In this document: piece by piece, positions 56,971-64,000 of the stretch
Position numbering within the stretch: position 1 is the stretch's first letter
Layout: each line of letters starts with the position of its first letter
From: Amycolatopsis thermophila
GTDB taxonomy: Bacteria; Actinomycetota; Actinomycetes; Mycobacteriales; Pseudonocardiaceae
DNA: 64,000 nt
Direction of reading: 5' to 3'
NCBI RefSeq assembly: GCF_030814215.1
Contig: NZ_JAUSUT010000001.1
Span: 6,448,001 to 6,512,000, forward strand
Notes under the pieces: generated by a model
What the model was told of the DNA's origin: nothing
Databases searched by the model: none
Seen by the model: the letters and a program-made list of their open reading frames with translations, nothing else
Position numbers and translations under genes: made by a program

Positions 56971-57942
56971 TCAGCCGCCCGTGCGCAAGATCGTCCGGGT
57001 GCGGCGCACGTCGTCCGCGATCTGCTCGACCAGGTCCTCGACGCTGGAGAACCGGACCATGTCGCGCAGCCTGCCGACGAAGTCCAGCGCGACGTGCTGG
57101 CCGTAGAAGTCCTCGTCCACGTCGAGCACGAACGCCTCCACCGTGCGCTCGCGGCCGGAGAACGTGGGGTTCGTGCCCACCGACACGGCCGCCGGCAGCA
57201 GGCGGTCCGGCTGGTTGTCGCGCACGAACCAGCAGGCGTACACGCCGTCGGCCGGCACCGCGGCGAACCGCGGCGTCGACAGGTTCGCCGTCGGGTAGCC
57301 CAGGTCGTGCCCGCGGCCGTCCCCGCGCACGACGATGCCCTCCAGCCGGTGCGGGCGGCCCAGCGCGTCGGCGGCCGCGACCACGTCACCGGCGTCGATG
57401 CACGACCGCACGTAGGTCGAGGAGAAGGTGATCTCCGCGGCTTCCCCGTCGGGCACGTTGCCGCCCTGCAGCTCGGCGCCGTAGGTGGAGAACCCGAAGC
57501 GCCGCCCCAGCTCCTTGAGCAGTGCGACGTCACCGGCGGCCTTGTGGCCGAAGGTGAAGTTCTCCCCCACCACCACCGCGGCCGCGTGCAACCGGTCGAC
57601 CAGCACCTCGTGCACGAACTCGTGCGCGCTCAGCCGGGACAGCTCCGCGGTGAACGGCAGCACGCAGAACACGTCGATGCCCAGCTGCTCGACCAGCTCG
57701 GCCTTGCGGCGCAGGGTCGTCAGCTGCGCGGGGTGACTGCCCGGCCGGATCACCTCCGACGGGTGCGGGTCGAACGTCAGCATCACCGCGGGCAGGTTGC
57801 GGGCCTTGGCCACCTCGACCGTTCTGGCGATCAGCGCCTGGTGTCCGCGGTGCACCCCGTCGAACACGCCGATCGTGACCACACACCGTCCCCAGCCCCC
57901 GGGGAGATCCGCCAGTCCTCGCCACCTTTGCACGGCCTTCAC
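56971..57942 (-). CDS. ribF: Bifunctional riboflavin kinase / FAD synthetase
   Basis: A 323-residue enzyme making FMN and FAD from riboflavin. The adenylyltransferase domain has VTIGVFDGVHRGHQALIART and MLTFDPHPSEVI, plus VVVGENFTFGHKAAGD; the kinase domain has GRGHDLGYPTANL and ALDFVGRLRDMVRF. GTG at 57942 is 1 nt after the truB stop, so truB-ribF are one operon; longer in-frame extensions run through truB out of frame. Confidence 0.94.
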   Translation of the reverse strand: MKAVQRWRGLADLPGGWGRCVVTIGVFDGVHRGHQALIARTVEVAKARNLPAVMLTFDPHPSEVIRPGSHPAQLTTLRRKAELVEQLGIDVFCVLPFTAELSRLSAHEFVHEVLVDRLHAAAVVVGENFTFGHKAAGDVALLKELGRRFGFSTYGAELQGGNVPDGEAAEITFSSTYVRSCIDAGDVVAAADALGRPHRLEGIVVRGDGRGHDLGYPTANLSTPRFAAVPADGVYACWFVRDNQPDRLLPAAVSVGTNPTFSGRERTVEAFVLDVDEDFYGQHVALDFVGRLRDMVRFSSVEDLVEQIADDVRRTRTILRTGG

Positions 57943-57943
57943 C

Positions 57944-58855
57944 TTATGCGGGAGCGAGGACGACCACCGAGCGGGCCACGCCGCCCGCGTCCACCGCCAG
58001 TGCCAGGGCGCGCCCGTCCGGGCCGAACACCCCGTACGTGCCCTCGATGCCCGACGCGCGGACCTGCTGTCCATACCGGACGGCGCGGGCGGTGGTGGCG
58101 TCGACGTCGTAGCGCGGGAAGGCGGTGGCCACGGCTTCGTCCAGATCGAGGGACAGCCGGGGCTGGTCCTCCAGCTGTTCCAGCGTGCGCGCGGCGGCGA
58201 TGCCGAACGGGCCCACGGTGGTGCGGCGCAGCGCCGACAGGTGCCCGCCGACGCCGAGCCCGGCGCCGAGGTCGCGGGCCAGCGCCCGGACGTAGGTGCC
58301 GGAGGAGCACTCGACCACGGCGTCCAGCTCGATGCGGTCGGCGACGCGGCGGGTGGCGAGCAGGTCGAAGCGGTGGACGGTGACGGGCCGCGGCTTGAGC
58401 GCGACCTCCTCGCCGGCCCGCACGCGCGCGTAGGCGCGTTTGCCGGCGATCTTGACCGCGCTCACCGCGCTCGGCACCTGCTGGATGTCGCCGGTCAGCG
58501 CGGCGATGCCGGACGCGATCCGCTCGTCGGTGACGGCGGCCAGCGCGTCGGGGTCCGCGGTGGACACCGGCTCGCCCTCGGCGTCGTCGGTGGTGGTCGA
58601 GACGCCGAGGGCCAGTGTCGCCAGGTACGTCTTGCGGTCCAGCGCGAGGTGGCCGAGCAGCTTGGTCGCCCGCTCGACGCCCAGCACCAGCACGCCGGTG
58701 GCCATCGGGTCGAGCGTGCCGGCGTGCCCGACCTTGCGGGTGCCCATGATCCGGCGCACCCGGGCCACCACGTCGTGGGAGGTCATGCCCGGTGGCTTGT
58801 CCACCACGAGCAGGCCGGGCGGGGGCGCGGGGCGTCGAGTCTTCGGCTGGGACAC
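57944..58855 (-). CDS. truB: tRNA pseudouridine-55 synthase
   Basis: A 303-residue TruB pseudouridine synthase. LLVVDKPPGMTSHDVVARVR is followed by KVGHAGTLDPMATGVLVLG with catalytic D49; LDPMATGVL and CSSGTYVRALARDLG are family hallmarks, and a short C-terminal PUA-like domain is present. It modifies U55 in the T-loop of tRNAs. GTG start at 58855. First gene of truB-ribF. Confidence 0.94.
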   Translation of the reverse strand: MSQPKTRRPAPPPGLLVVDKPPGMTSHDVVARVRRIMGTRKVGHAGTLDPMATGVLVLGVERATKLLGHLALDRKTYLATLALGVSTTTDDAEGEPVSTADPDALAAVTDERIASGIAALTGDIQQVPSAVSAVKIAGKRAYARVRAGEEVALKPRPVTVHRFDLLATRRVADRIELDAVVECSSGTYVRALARDLGAGLGVGGHLSALRRTTVGPFGIAAARTLEQLEDQPRLSLDLDEAVATAFPRYDVDATTARAVRYGQQVRASGIEGTYGVFGPDGRALALAVDAGGVARSVVVLAPA

Positions 58856-58880
58856 GGCTGGACACCTTACGGTGGCGCCG

Positions 58881-60212
58881 TCACGCGGCCGCCGCGACCT
58901 TCCGGGCCGGGGCGTCCCACACGTGGCGGCGAACCTGCACCGGGACGCGCTCGCCCCGTTCCTGCGCGGCGAACAGCTCGGCGCGGGCGCGGCGCCACCA
59001 CACCAGCATGCGGAACGTGCCGAGCGCCAGCACCACGACGATCGCCAGCAGCGCCAGGCGGAACTGCCCGCCGGTGAGCTGCAGCAGCACCCCGACCGCG
59101 AGGGCGGTCAGCGTGGTGGCGACGAACCCGCCGACGTTGACCACGCCGGTGGCCGTGCCCACCCGCGACAGCGGGTTGTAGTCGCGGGCCAGCGCGAACC
59201 CGATCATCGACGCCGGACCGCCCAGGGACAGGAACGCGAACGCGGGCACCAGCACGCCGACCGGGATCTGCCCCGGCCAGCTCAGCAGCACGCCCCAGAC
59301 GGCGGCGGCGCCGGCGAGGTAGCCGAGCACCAGCGGCATCCGGGTGCCGGGACGGGCCGAGATGATGCTGCCGACCAGCGGGCCGCCGATCATCGAGCCG
59401 AACACGAACACGGTCAGCAGGGCGCTGGCGGTCGCGGCCGGGCGACCCTGGCCCTGCACCAGGAACGGCACACCCCACAACAGGGTGAGCACGTTGGGCG
59501 CGAACATCGTCGCGAAGTGCACCCAGAACCCCAGCCGCGTGCCGGGGACGCGCCACGCGGTGCGGACCTGGCGGGCCAGGGCTCCCGCGCGCACCGGGCC
59601 GGCCTTCGGGGCGGCGCCGGAGGGGGTGTCGCGGACGCGGCCGGCGACGACGGCGGCGTAGATCGCGGTGACCAGGCCGGCGGCGAGGAAGGTCGGCGTC
59701 CAGCCGGGGCCGGCGAGCAGCAGGGTGAGCGGGACGGTCGCGGCCAGGTTGCCCAGGAATCCGATCGCGGTGGTGAAACTGGTGACGACCGCGTACTGGC
59801 GGCCCGGGAAGTGCGCGGCCACCAGGCGCAGCACGCTGACGAAGGTCAGGGCGTCACCGAAGCCGAGCACACCGCGGGCGAGCAGGCCCAGCGCGTAGGT
59901 GTCGGCGACCGCGACGAGGATCTGGCCCAGCCCCAGGAAGAGCAGCGCGGCGGTGAGGACCTTGCGCGGCCCGAAGCGGTCGACGAGGACGCCGGTGGGG
60001 ATCTGCATGGCGGCGTAGACGCCCACCTGCAGGACGGTGAAGGTGGACAGCGCGGCGGCGCCGACCCCGAACCGGTCGGCGGCTTCCAGCCCGGCGACCC
60101 CGAACGAGGTGCGGTGGAAGACGGAGAGGAGGTAGACGATGGCGGCGGTGAACCAGATGAGCCACGACCGGCGGCTGGCCTTGCCGGTCACGGGTGCCTG
60201 CTGCGGCGGCAC
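58881..60212 (-). CDS. MFS transporter (NNP/phosphoglycerate-like)
   Basis: A 443-residue transporter with 12 predicted helices. IVYLLSVFHRTSFGVAGLEA, PTGVLVDRFGPRKVLTAALL and GFALARDYNPLSRVGTATGV are typical of actinobacterial MFS proteins encoded near truB. Substrate unknown. GTG at 60212 has GGGAGG 8 nt upstream; the frame opens 28 codons earlier at an ATG without such a site. Ends 25 nt before truB. Confidence 0.82.
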   Translation of the reverse strand: MPPQQAPVTGKASRRSWLIWFTAAIVYLLSVFHRTSFGVAGLEAADRFGVGAAALSTFTVLQVGVYAAMQIPTGVLVDRFGPRKVLTAALLFLGLGQILVAVADTYALGLLARGVLGFGDALTFVSVLRLVAAHFPGRQYAVVTSFTTAIGFLGNLAATVPLTLLLAGPGWTPTFLAAGLVTAIYAAVVAGRVRDTPSGAAPKAGPVRAGALARQVRTAWRVPGTRLGFWVHFATMFAPNVLTLLWGVPFLVQGQGRPAATASALLTVFVFGSMIGGPLVGSIISARPGTRMPLVLGYLAGAAAVWGVLLSWPGQIPVGVLVPAFAFLSLGGPASMIGFALARDYNPLSRVGTATGVVNVGGFVATTLTALAVGVLLQLTGGQFRLALLAIVVVLALGTFRMLVWWRRARAELFAAQERGERVPVQVRRHVWDAPARKVAAAA

Positions 60213-60548
60213 GAAGGATTCCTCCCAGGCGGAGTAGGCGGCAACGGATACGGGGACGCCCGCGTCGCCGTCCCGAAAGTTGTATCGCCTATGCAAGGCT
60301 GGAACTTACCTGTTACCGGGGTGTTTTCAGCCACATGGCGCAGTGCCGCGGCGCCCGGCCGGACGAGCCCCGCACGAGCGGGTCCAGCACAGCGCACCGG
60401 CCCTGCCGCCGACGCACAGAACCCGGACAGCAGCCCACGCACGGACGGCACGCGGCTGCTCGCCGCCCGGACCGGACGTGCCGCTGCGAAACAGGCACGG
60501 CCGGCCCGCTCAGCGGGTAGGTTCCGGACCGACGGGAGGGGACCGGAC
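60213..60548. other. 336-bp divergent intergenic region
   Basis: Between the MFS gene and the sigma-factor gene. An AT-richer pocket (60280-60330) contains GCCTATGCAAGGC, a short dyad, and probably the MFS promoter. Near the right end TAGGTT (60519-60524), followed about 7 nt on by a probable transcript start and then GGGAGGGG, fits the sigma-factor gene. The rest shows no gene-like frame. Confidence 0.45.
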
Positions 60549-61853
60549 ATGCAAGTACCGGGCTCGGCTGATCGACGGGGCGGTCACCGGCAACCGGGCG
60601 GTCGAGGCGCGGCCGATGCGGTGAGCGTGGTGGACGCGCGGGAGGCGGTCGCCCGGGCCCACCGCGCGGAGTGGGCCCGGGTGGTCGCCACCCTGACCAG
60701 GCGGTTCGGCGACCTCGACGTCGCCGAGGAGGCGGCGGCCGAGGCGTTCGCGACCGCCGTCGAACGATGGCCCTCCGACGGCGTACCCCCCAGCCCCGGC
60801 GCGTGGCTGACCACCACCGCCACCCGCAAGGCCATCGACCGGCTCCGGCGCGAGAGCAAGCGCGACGACAAGCACAAGGAGGCTCGGCTCGTCCACGACG
60901 ACGACCCGCCCGAGCCCGCCGGCGCCCTCGAGGACGAGCGCCTCCGGCTGATCTTCACCTGCTGTCACCCGGCGCTGGCGCTCGACAGCCGGGTGGCGCT
61001 GACGCTGCGCCTGGTCGGCGGCCTGACCGTGCCGGAGATCGCCCGCGCCTTCCTGGTGCAGGAAACCGCCATGGGTCGGCGCATCACCCGCGCGAAGGCC
61101 AAGATCAAGGCCGCTCGCATCCCGTACCGGGTGCCGTCGGCGGCGGATCTGCCGGCACGCGTCTCCGGCGTGCTCACGGTCCTGTTCCTCGTCTTCAACG
61201 AGGGCTACCTCGCGACCGGCCCCGGCACCGATCCCGTCCGCCAGGACCTGACCGCCGAGGCGATCCGGCTCACCCGTCTCCTCCGTGCCCTGCTGCCCGA
61301 GGACGGTGAGGTGGCCGGGCTGCTGGCGCTGATGCTGCTCACCGAGGCCCGCCGCGCAGCCCGGGTGTCACCGGGCGGTGACCTGATCGCCCTCGACGAG
61401 CAGGACCGCGGGACCTGGGACGCGGCGCTGATCGCCGAGGGGCACCGGCTGGTGCGCGAGCGCCTGGCCACCGGGCAGGCCCCGGGCCGCTACCAGATCC
61501 TCGCCGCGATCAACGCCGTGCACACCTCCGCCCGCGACTTCCGCGACACCGACTGGTCGCAGATCGTCGCCCTCTACGACCAGCTCGTCCGCCTCGACCC
61601 CTCCCCGGTCGTCGCCCTCAACCGGGCCATCGCGGTCGCCGAACTGGAGGGCCCGGCGGTGGGGCTGGCGGCTGTCGACGGTCTCGGCGACAAACTCGCC
61701 GGCTACCACCCCTACCACGCGACCCGCGCCGAACTGCTGCGCCGGCTGGACCGCGTCGACGAGTCCCGCGCGGCCTACGACAAGGCCATCGAGCTGGCCG
61801 GCAACACCGCCGAGACCGCCCACCTGACCCGCCGCCGCGACCAGCTGGGGTAG
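60549..61853 (+). CDS. ECF sigma factor with C-terminal extension (ECF42/DUF6596 type)
   Basis: A 434-residue protein. Region 2 is DLDVAEEAAAEAFATAVERW with AWLTTTATRKAIDRLRRESK; region 4 is LTLRLVGGLTVPEIARAFLV with ETAMGRRITRAKAKIKAARI. A 250-residue C-terminal extension contains FLVFNEGYLATGPGTDPVRQ and TPR-like helices (YQILAAINAVHTSARDF, SPVVALNRAIAVAELEGPAV). This is the ECF42 architecture, where the extension is needed for activity and no anti-sigma factor is encoded. The DGPF/YCII gene usually adjacent is absent here. ATG with GGGAGGGG 7 nt upstream. Confidence 0.85.
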   Translation: MQVPGSADRRGGHRQPGGRGAADAVSVVDAREAVARAHRAEWARVVATLTRRFGDLDVAEEAAAEAFATAVERWPSDGVPPSPGAWLTTTATRKAIDRLRRESKRDDKHKEARLVHDDDPPEPAGALEDERLRLIFTCCHPALALDSRVALTLRLVGGLTVPEIARAFLVQETAMGRRITRAKAKIKAARIPYRVPSAADLPARVSGVLTVLFLVFNEGYLATGPGTDPVRQDLTAEAIRLTRLLRALLPEDGEVAGLLALMLLTEARRAARVSPGGDLIALDEQDRGTWDAALIAEGHRLVRERLATGQAPGRYQILAAINAVHTSARDFRDTDWSQIVALYDQLVRLDPSPVVALNRAIAVAELEGPAVGLAAVDGLGDKLAGYHPYHATRAELLRRLDRVDESRAAYDKAIELAGNTAETAHLTRRRDQLG

Positions 61854-61874
61854 ACCCCGGCCCGGCCGGGCGTC

Positions 61875-63197
61875 TCACCGCACGGCGCCGAGCACCGTCC
61901 AGCGGTCCGAGCGCCACCGGGCCACCACCGCGGCCAGCCGCAGCACCATGAACAGCGACAGCCCGGTCCAGATCCCCGTCAGCCCCCACCCGAGGCCGAG
62001 CGACGCCCAGATCAGCGGCAGGAACCCCAGCGCCGCGCTGACGAGCGTCGCGGTGCGCAGGAAGGCCGCGTCACCCGCGCCGAGCAGCACCCCGTCCAGC
62101 GCGAACACCACCCCGGCGATCGGCTGCAGCGCCACGAAGAACCACCACGCGTGCGGCACCTCCCCCAGCACACCCGGATCCGAGGTGAACGCGTGCGGCA
62201 GCACCGGCGACACCGCCGCGAACACCACCCCCAGCACGCACCCCATCACCAGCCCGTACCCGGTGATCTGCCCGGCCACCCCGCGCGCCTGCCGCGCCGA
62301 GCCCGCCCCCAGCGCGGCCCCGACCAGCGACTGGGCCGCGATCGCGACCGAGTCGAGCACCAGGGACAGGAACGTCCACAGCTGCAGCACGATCTGGTGC
62401 GCCCCGACCGCCGCGGTCGACGTGCGCGCCGCGACCGCCGCCGCCGACACGAAGCACGCCTGGAACGCCAGGCTGCGCAGCACCAGATCGCGCCCCAGAC
62501 CCAGCTGCGCACGCATCACCGCGGGCCGCGGGCGCAACGGCACCTTCTCGGCCACCAGCGCCCGCAGGAACAACCCGGCGCTGATCACCTGCGCCACCAC
62601 GTTGGCGACCGCGGAGCCCGCCAGCCCCCAGTCCGCGGCGTAGACCAGCACCGGGCACAGCACGGCCGAGATCCCGTTGCCCGCCAGCACGAACCGCAGC
62701 GGCCGGACCGCGTCCTGCACCCCGCGCATCCAGCCGTTGCCGGCCATGGTGATCAGGATCAGCGGCGCCCCGAACAGCGCGATCCGCAACCACGACACCG
62801 CGGCGCCGGCGATCTCGTCACTGCCCGACAGCACCCGCGCGACCGGCCCCGCCAGCACCTGCCCGGCCACCAGTATGAGCAGGCCGACGACCACCGCCAG
62901 CCAGGTGGCCTGCACGCCCTCGCTGACCGCCTCCGCCCGACGGCCCGCGCCGTGCAGGCGCGCGGTGCGCGAGGTGGTGCCGTAGGACAGGAACGTCAGC
63001 TGGGTCGACACCTGCGACAGCACGACCCCGCCGAGCGCGAGCCCGGCCAGTGGCAGCGCACCGAGGTGCCCGACGACGGCCGTGTCGACCAGCACGTACA
63101 GCGGTTCGGCGGCGAGCACCCCCAGCGCCGGGACCGCCAGACCCAGCACGCGCCGGGCCGGCACCTTCTCCCCGGCGGACTCCACGGTTTCGGACAC
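61875..63197 (-). CDS. dinF: MATE-family efflux protein (DinF-like)
   Basis: A 440-residue membrane protein with 12 predicted helices. VPALGVLAAEPLYVLVDTAV, AGLALGGVVLSQVSTQLTFL and AVGAHQIVLQLWTFLSLVLD identify the DinF branch of MATE exporters. In M. tuberculosis the dinF homologue Rv2836c lies next to the nrnA homologue, as here. GTG at 63197 with TAACCT 6 nt upstream on the minus strand: leaderless-type start. Confidence 0.88.
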   Translation of the reverse strand: MSETVESAGEKVPARRVLGLAVPALGVLAAEPLYVLVDTAVVGHLGALPLAGLALGGVVLSQVSTQLTFLSYGTTSRTARLHGAGRRAEAVSEGVQATWLAVVVGLLILVAGQVLAGPVARVLSGSDEIAGAAVSWLRIALFGAPLILITMAGNGWMRGVQDAVRPLRFVLAGNGISAVLCPVLVYAADWGLAGSAVANVVAQVISAGLFLRALVAEKVPLRPRPAVMRAQLGLGRDLVLRSLAFQACFVSAAAVAARTSTAAVGAHQIVLQLWTFLSLVLDSVAIAAQSLVGAALGAGSARQARGVAGQITGYGLVMGCVLGVVFAAVSPVLPHAFTSDPGVLGEVPHAWWFFVALQPIAGVVFALDGVLLGAGDAAFLRTATLVSAALGFLPLIWASLGLGWGLTGIWTGLSLFMVLRLAAVVARWRSDRWTVLGAVR

Positions 63198-63228
63198 CCC
63201 TGCAGGTTAACGAGGGGGTCCGACGGGA

Positions 63229-64000
63229 TCAGCCGAGCAGGGGCGCCTCCGCCAGCGCCCGCCGCACCATCGCCAGCCCTTCCTCGGCGGTGCCGTGGAT
63301 CGTGCACCCGGCCGCCAGCCGGTGCCCGCCGCCGCCGAGGCTGCGCGCCGCCTGCGAGACGTCGATCTTGCCGATCGCCCGGAACGACACCGACCACTCC
63401 CCCGGCCCCTGCTCCTTGAGCACGACCGCGACCTCGGCCTCCCGCGTCGAGCGGATCACGTCGACCACGCCCTCGACCTCCTCCAGGCGCACCGTGGCGG
63501 CGACGTCCGCCGTCACCACGGCGTGGACCAGCCCGAAGCCCTGCGCCGCCTCCGGCTCCAGCCGCGCGGTGGCCAGGACGGCGGACAGCATCGGCAGCCA
63601 CGCGAACGGGTGATCGTCGATCACCTCGCGGGCCAGCCGGTCCGGGTCCACCCCGGCCTCCAGCAGACGGGCCGCCGCCCGGTGGGTCGACGGACGGGCG
63701 CGGCGGAACCCGCCGGTGTCGGTGACCAGCCCGGCGTAGAGACACCGCGCGATCGGCTCGTCCAGCGTCACACCCATCTCGTCGAGCAACGCGAGCACGA
63801 GCACCGCGGTGGCCTCGGCGGTGTCGTCGACCAGGTGAACCGAGCCGTAGCGCAGGTTCGAGGCGTGGTGGTCGACGACGAGCACCTCGCCCCCGCCGGA
63901 GCGAGTCGCCGCCACCCGGTCGGCCAGCCCGCCCAGCCGCGCCGGGCTCGGGGTGTCGAGGCAGACCAGCAGCCCGGCCGACGGCGGCACCTCGCCGGCC
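63229..64000 (-). CDS. nrnA: DHH phosphoesterase NrnA (nano-RNase / pAp phosphatase), 5' end outside window
   Basis: 257 codons of a DHH/DHHA1 protein; the N terminus with the first metal motifs lies right of the window. VVDHHASNLRYG holds the DHH motif, GLVTDTGGFRRARPSTHRAA the DTG region and AARSLGGGGHRLAAGC the DHHA1 substrate-binding motif. NrnA-type enzymes degrade oligoribonucleotides, pAp and cyclic dinucleotides (Rv2837c/CnpB). The frame is open to the window edge; the in-frame GTG at 63990 is internal. It lies 31 nt upstream of the MATE gene. Confidence 0.9.
   Translation of the reverse strand, partial: AGEVPPSAGLLVCLDTPSPARLGGLADRVAATRSGGGEVLVVDHHASNLRYGSVHLVDDTAEATAVLVLALLDEMGVTLDEPIARCLYAGLVTDTGGFRRARPSTHRAAARLLEAGVDPDRLAREVIDDHPFAWLPMLSAVLATARLEPEAAQGFGLVHAVVTADVAATVRLEEVEGVVDVIRSTREAEVAVVLKEQGPGEWSVSFRAIGKIDVSQAARSLGGGGHRLAAGCTIHGTAEEGLAMVRRALAEAPLLG

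Noticed and set aside
58440..60548. Long plus-strand open frame running into the sigma-factor gene
   Set aside because: The first 700 codons are antisense to truB and the MFS gene; only the part from 60549 on shows sigma-factor motifs and a ribosome binding site.

Overview
The window is chromosomal DNA of very high G+C content from an actinomycete. Gene content and order point to Pseudonocardiales, Amycolatopsis-like; this is inference, as no rRNA or taxon marker is present. Several blocks match the order I know from Mycobacterium tuberculosis: pspM-pspA-clgR-pgsA-argA-ftsK (Rv2743c-Rv2748c), rnj-dapA-thyX (Rv2752c-Rv2754c), dapB, pepR-pnp-rpsO-ribF (Rv2782c-Rv2786c), truB, and MATE (dinF)-nrnA (Rv2836c-Rv2837c). 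I saw no rRNA, tRNA, CRISPR array, prophage or insertion sequence.

Layout. 1-4.3 kb: MoxR ATPase, DUF58 protein and transglutaminase-like membrane protein, one operon. 4.7-10.2 kb: DUF3040 protein, DNA polymerase IV, methyltransferase, ParA-like ATPase, Nei glycosylase, an acetyltransferase, and between the last two a tiny ORF behind an exceptionally strong Shine-Dalgarno. 10.2-20.5 kb: pyrD; the envelope-stress block pspM-pspA-clgR; rimO-pgsA-pncC with 4-nt overlaps; argA; a phospholipase A2 gene with a premature stop; ftsK. 20.6-27.5 kb: accessory metabolism and transport (acyltransferase, MHS transporter coupled to a flavin monooxygenase, WrbA, EamA exporter, quinone oxidoreductase, TetR). 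27.5-34.5 kb: a six-gene operon that reads as a complete cyclohexanecarboxylate-to-pimeloyl-CoA pathway, with a divergent TetR regulator. 34.9-43.8 kb: solute-binding/vWA protein, RNase J-dapA, Ser/Thr kinase, MntH, ACT protein and ThyX. 43.9-50.8 kb: a ribbon-helix-helix regulator with DUF4097 protein, YcaQ-type glycosylase, acetyltransferase, GT87 mannosyltransferase, GtrA and VTT membrane proteins. 50.3-58.9 kb: conserved housekeeping (dapB, pepR, pnp, rpsO, thpR, ribF, truB). 58.9-64 kb: MFS, ECF sigma factor with C-terminal extension, MATE, nrnA.

Three themes cut across the genes. (1) All four convergent gaps longer than 300 bp (about 4.3, 11.3, 34.5 and 45.3 kb) are filled with diverged tandem copies of the 3' end of one flanking gene plus its 3' flank. 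(2) At least 15 start codons have a TANNNT-type -10 hexamer 6-8 nt upstream and usually no Shine-Dalgarno, the signature of leaderless mRNAs. (3) Regulatory logic is readable: a ClgR box upstream of clgR, a sigma-E-type promoter (GGAAC-N18-GTT) in front of pspA, repeated GGTGTCA operators around the promoter of the ribbon-helix-helix gene, and GTCAA repeats between the cyclohexanecarboxylate operon and its TetR gene.

Co-transcribed genes are very tightly packed: eight ATGA or GTGA overlaps (rimO/pgsA, pgsA/pncC, MHS/monooxygenase, aliA/badK, dapA/rnj, thyX/ACT, pepR/dapB, dapB/TPR gene) suggest widespread translational coupling.
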